Shown piece by piece: positions 7,248 to 8,505 of a stretch of 8,505 nucleotides of DNA; the first letter of the stretch is position 1; each line of letters begins with the position of its first letter. The DNA is taken from the NCBI GenBank assembly GCA_002919115.1, contig PKER01000018.1, positions 1-8,505 on the forward strand, written 5' to 3'. A program made the translations under genes and the position numbers. The stretch comes from a bacterium. Lineage in GTDB: Bacteria; Actinomycetota; Thermoleophilia; Solirubrobacterales; 70-9. The notes beneath the pieces were generated by a model that had not been told where the DNA came from, ran no database searches, and saw only the letters and a program-made list of their open reading frames with translations.

Positions 7248-7278
7248 GCCTGTGTCTTTAGTGACTAGGCTGGGACGC

Positions 7279-7977
7279 ATGCGATCCAAGCGAAAGGGAA
7301 CTGGCGCGCTCGCCGGAGCGCTGGCGGTGGTGGCCGCGCTGGCCGTGGCCTCCCTGGCGTTCGCGACCGTCACCATCTACAAGGAGTCGTTCGCCCGGAA
7401 GGGCTCCGTGCGTGCGCTCAGCCAGTTCTCCGGCGGGAAGCGCTGCGCGATCGCACACCATCGCAAGTCGCGGACGCTGCGCGTGAGGGTGCTGCGCCGC
7501 GACGTGCTGTGCGCGTACCGCCCGCCTGTGGTCGCCGACAGCGCCGTGCCCGACCACGAGATCAACGTCGCCGTGCGTCTCGCCAAGAAGCAGACGCCGC
7601 GCGCGGTGCGCCGCAAGTCCTACGTGGCGGTGCTGCTCCGGGTCGACAAGAACTCGCACTACCAGTTCAGGGTCTTCCCGCACAGCGGCCGCTACGAGCT
7701 CCTGCGCGTGCCGAACGGCGGTGGCGGGGGCTTTCCCGTGACCGGGAAGAGCGACGCGGTCAAGGGCATCGACGCGACCAACAAGGTGCGGCTGCGCGCG
7801 TTCGGGGCGCGGATCGAGGCGTTCGTGAACGGCACGCGCCTGGCGGACGTGACCGATGCGGATCCCGGCCAGGTCGACGGCCGCCGGATCGCCTTCGGCG
7901 TGGGCAGCCTGAAGGACGTCAAGGGCGGCCCGCTCGCGGTCTTCAAGAGCGTGAACGTCCGCGTTCCCGATCCGTAG
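7279..7977 (+). CDS. exported protein, probable concanavalin/LamG-like beta-sandwich
   Basis: The 232-residue product has an N-terminal signal sequence: basic MRSKRK, hydrophobic core about 9-29, and possible cleavage near FAT. The mature part looks all-beta and follows the course of DUF1080/LamG-like jelly-roll domains. SYVAVLLRVDKNSHYQFRVFPHSGRYELLRV (114-144) is a strand pair with the typical Y.F.V...G.Y.L pattern. KGIDATNKVRLRAFGARIEAFVNGTRLADVTD (162-193) has the N.lrl...G..i..fVNG..l hallmark. A terminal GRRIAFGVGS...AVFKSVNV closes the sheet. C56 and C78 may form a disulfide. Such domains bind carbohydrate or occasionally hydrolyse it; no catalytic residues can be named. I chose the ATG at 7279 because it places the basic signal-peptide start correctly; a TTG at 7222 would add 19 residues without membrane character. 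The upstream gap is 73 bases, so the gene probably has its own promoter. Confidence 0.75.
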   Translation: MRSKRKGTGALAGALAVVAALAVASLAFATVTIYKESFARKGSVRALSQFSGGKRCAIAHHRKSRTLRVRVLRRDVLCAYRPPVVADSAVPDHEINVAVRLAKKQTPRAVRRKSYVAVLLRVDKNSHYQFRVFPHSGRYELLRVPNGGGGGFPVTGKSDAVKGIDATNKVRLRAFGARIEAFVNGTRLADVTDADPGQVDGRRIAFGVGSLKDVKGGPLAVFKSVNVRVPDP

Positions 7978-7982
7978 ATCGG
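7967..7982 (+). terminator. small hairpin overlapping the stop of the LamG-like gene
   Basis: A perfect 6-bp stem ccgatc/gatcgg with a four-base loop covers the stop codon of the LamG-like gene. No T-run follows. It might reduce read-through toward the ClpS gene or be incidental. Confidence 0.2.
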
Positions 7983-8033
7983 TAATCCGTGAACCACGCG
8001 CCGCAGAGCCGGCGAGGAGTGTGAGGTAGGACC

Positions 8034-8324
8034 GTGTCGACGGAGACGATCGAACGCCCGCGCGTGGCCGGCCCCGGCTCGGGGATCGGCGGCAACTGGC
8101 AGGTGATCGTCCTGAACGACGACCACAACACCTTCGACCACGTCGCGAAGACGCTCGCCCGCGTGATCCCGGGCGTCGACCTCGCGCGCGGGTACGCGTT
8201 CGCAGACGAGATCCACAACACCGGGCAGGCCGTGGTGTGGTCGGGGCCCAAGGAGCCCGCGGAGCTCTACTGGGAGCAGCTCAAGTCCGCGGGCCTCACG
8301 ATGGCGCCCCTGGAGCAGCACTAG
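8034..8324 (+). CDS. clpS: ClpS-family adaptor of the Clp protease
   Basis: This 96-residue protein should hand N-degron substrates to a ClpAP/ClpCP protease in the cytoplasm. After a short flexible N-terminus (1-20), the ClpS core follows: NWQVIVLNDDHNTFDHVAKTLARVIPG (21-47), then FADEIHNTGQAVV (56-68) and ELYWEQLKSAGLTMAPLEQ (77-95). Aligned by eye to E. coli ClpS, the substrate pocket residues N34, D35 and H66 correspond to N28, D29 and H61, so recognition of the alpha-amino group should be kept. The gate residue M40 aligns to F34, which could change which N-terminal residues are accepted. The length is slightly shorter than E. coli ClpS (106). Start is GTG at 8034, with AGG motifs just upstream (gaggtaggacc). 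No clpA/clpC gene lies in the window. Family assignment is good; the symbol is by family, not by proven orthology. Confidence 0.82.
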   Translation: MSTETIERPRVAGPGSGIGGNWQVIVLNDDHNTFDHVAKTLARVIPGVDLARGYAFADEIHNTGQAVVWSGPKEPAELYWEQLKSAGLTMAPLEQH

Positions 8325-8340
8325 CGCCGCCCGAAACGCA

Positions 8341-8384
8341 GACGTTCAGCCCTGGTCGTCGAATTTCGACTACGAGGGCTGAAC
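8341..8384. repeat. intergenic hairpin repeat, copy 1
   Basis: Arms 8344-8361 and 8367-8384 pair over 18 positions with two mismatches around a 5-base loop (aattt). Positions 8341-8361 are an exact 21-base direct repeat of 8403-8423. The hairpin sits 16 bases after the ClpS stop and could terminate clpS transcription, although no T-run follows. The shared sequence with copy 2 argues for a repeat family as well as, or in place of, a simple terminator. Confidence 0.75.
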
Positions 8385-8402
8385 GAGCGCGTCCCGGCCC
8401 CG

Positions 8403-8449
8403 GACGTTCAGCCCTGGTCGTCGTTTTGCGGCGACGTGGGCTGAACGTC
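8403..8449. repeat. intergenic hairpin repeat, copy 2
   Basis: Outer arms 8403-8414 (gacgttcagccc) and 8438-8449 (gggctgaacgtc) pair perfectly over 12 bp. An inner 5-bp stem, cgtcg (8419-8423) with cgacg (8432-8436), closes an 8-base loop. The left side repeats copy 1 exactly for 21 bases, while the loop and the inner right side differ. The GTTCAGCCC/GGGCTGAAC arms are therefore the conserved part of both copies. Confidence 0.75.
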
Positions 8450-8453
8450 GGGG

Positions 8454-8505
8454 TCAGGACGGGCGCGCGGGCTGGGTGAGGAGCCCGCCGCCGGGGCCGG
8501 GGGAG
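8454..8505 (-). other. possible C-terminal end of a minus-strand gene entering from the right
   Basis: Read on the minus strand from 8504, an open frame ends at TGA (8456-8454), coding for a tail such as SPGPGGGLLTQPARPS. This would be a gene convergent with clpS, with the hairpins between them. The stretch is only 51 bases, other frames are also open, and high GC makes chance frames common, so it may equally be non-coding. Confidence 0.15.

Noticed and set aside
7222..7278. TTG-initiated N-terminal extension of the LamG-like protein
   Set aside because: It adds 19 residues before a well-formed basic signal-peptide start and overlaps a possible terminator hairpin; the ATG at 7279 fits better.

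Overview
The window carries eight confidently supported protein genes, all with very high G+C (most third codon positions are G or C), and no rRNA, tRNA, CRISPR array or transposase that I can see. It looks like chromosomal DNA of a high-GC actinobacterium. The best taxonomic hint is the C-terminal domain of the glycoside hydrolase, whose pattern of C..DG..C, then G.H.L.VRA.D..GN, is in my memory abundant in secreted proteins of Thermoleophilia (Solirubrobacterales/Gaiellales). The MeaA-type mutase and a divergent ClpS fit that picture. The taxonomic placement is inference.

Layout. 1-88: non-coding, with a long near-perfect hairpin at 7-60. 89-1549 (-): DAO-type FAD-dependent oxidoreductase. 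1550-1662: divergent intergenic spacer. 1663-3081 (+): secreted clan-A glycoside hydrolase with an Ig-like tail. It converges on 3121-3690 (-), an unrecognised protein with two CxxC pairs. 3759-4334 (-): GNAT acetyltransferase. 4342-6339 (-): coenzyme-B12-dependent acyl-CoA mutase of the ethylmalonyl-CoA mutase (MeaA) type. 6340-6368: a 29-bp divergent gap. 6369-7205 (+): metallo-beta-lactamase-fold hydrolase with a complete metal site. 7279-7977 (+): exported protein resembling a concanavalin/LamG-like beta-sandwich. 8034-8324 (+): ClpS-family N-end-rule adaptor. 8341-8449: two tandem hairpins that share a 21-bp direct repeat. 8450-8505: possibly the tail of a minus-strand gene.

How the genes fit together. 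The mutase, the acetyltransferase and the CxxC protein run in one direction with gaps of 7 and 68 bases and probably form one transcription unit. The mutase would rearrange ethylmalonyl-CoA (or methylmalonyl-CoA) in acetate, propionate or butyrate carbon metabolism. The MBL hydrolase is transcribed away from it across a very short shared control region and could act on a thioester or ester in related metabolism, but nothing in the sequence proves this. The glycoside hydrolase and the LamG-like protein are both exported and may act on extracellular glycans. The oxidoreductase and ClpS look like independent single genes.

I found no convincing new multi-gene system. The points most worth a second look are the palindromic intergenic repeats at both ends, the changed gate residue in ClpS, the MeaA mutase without its usual pathway partners, and the unknown CxxC protein downstream of the mutase.
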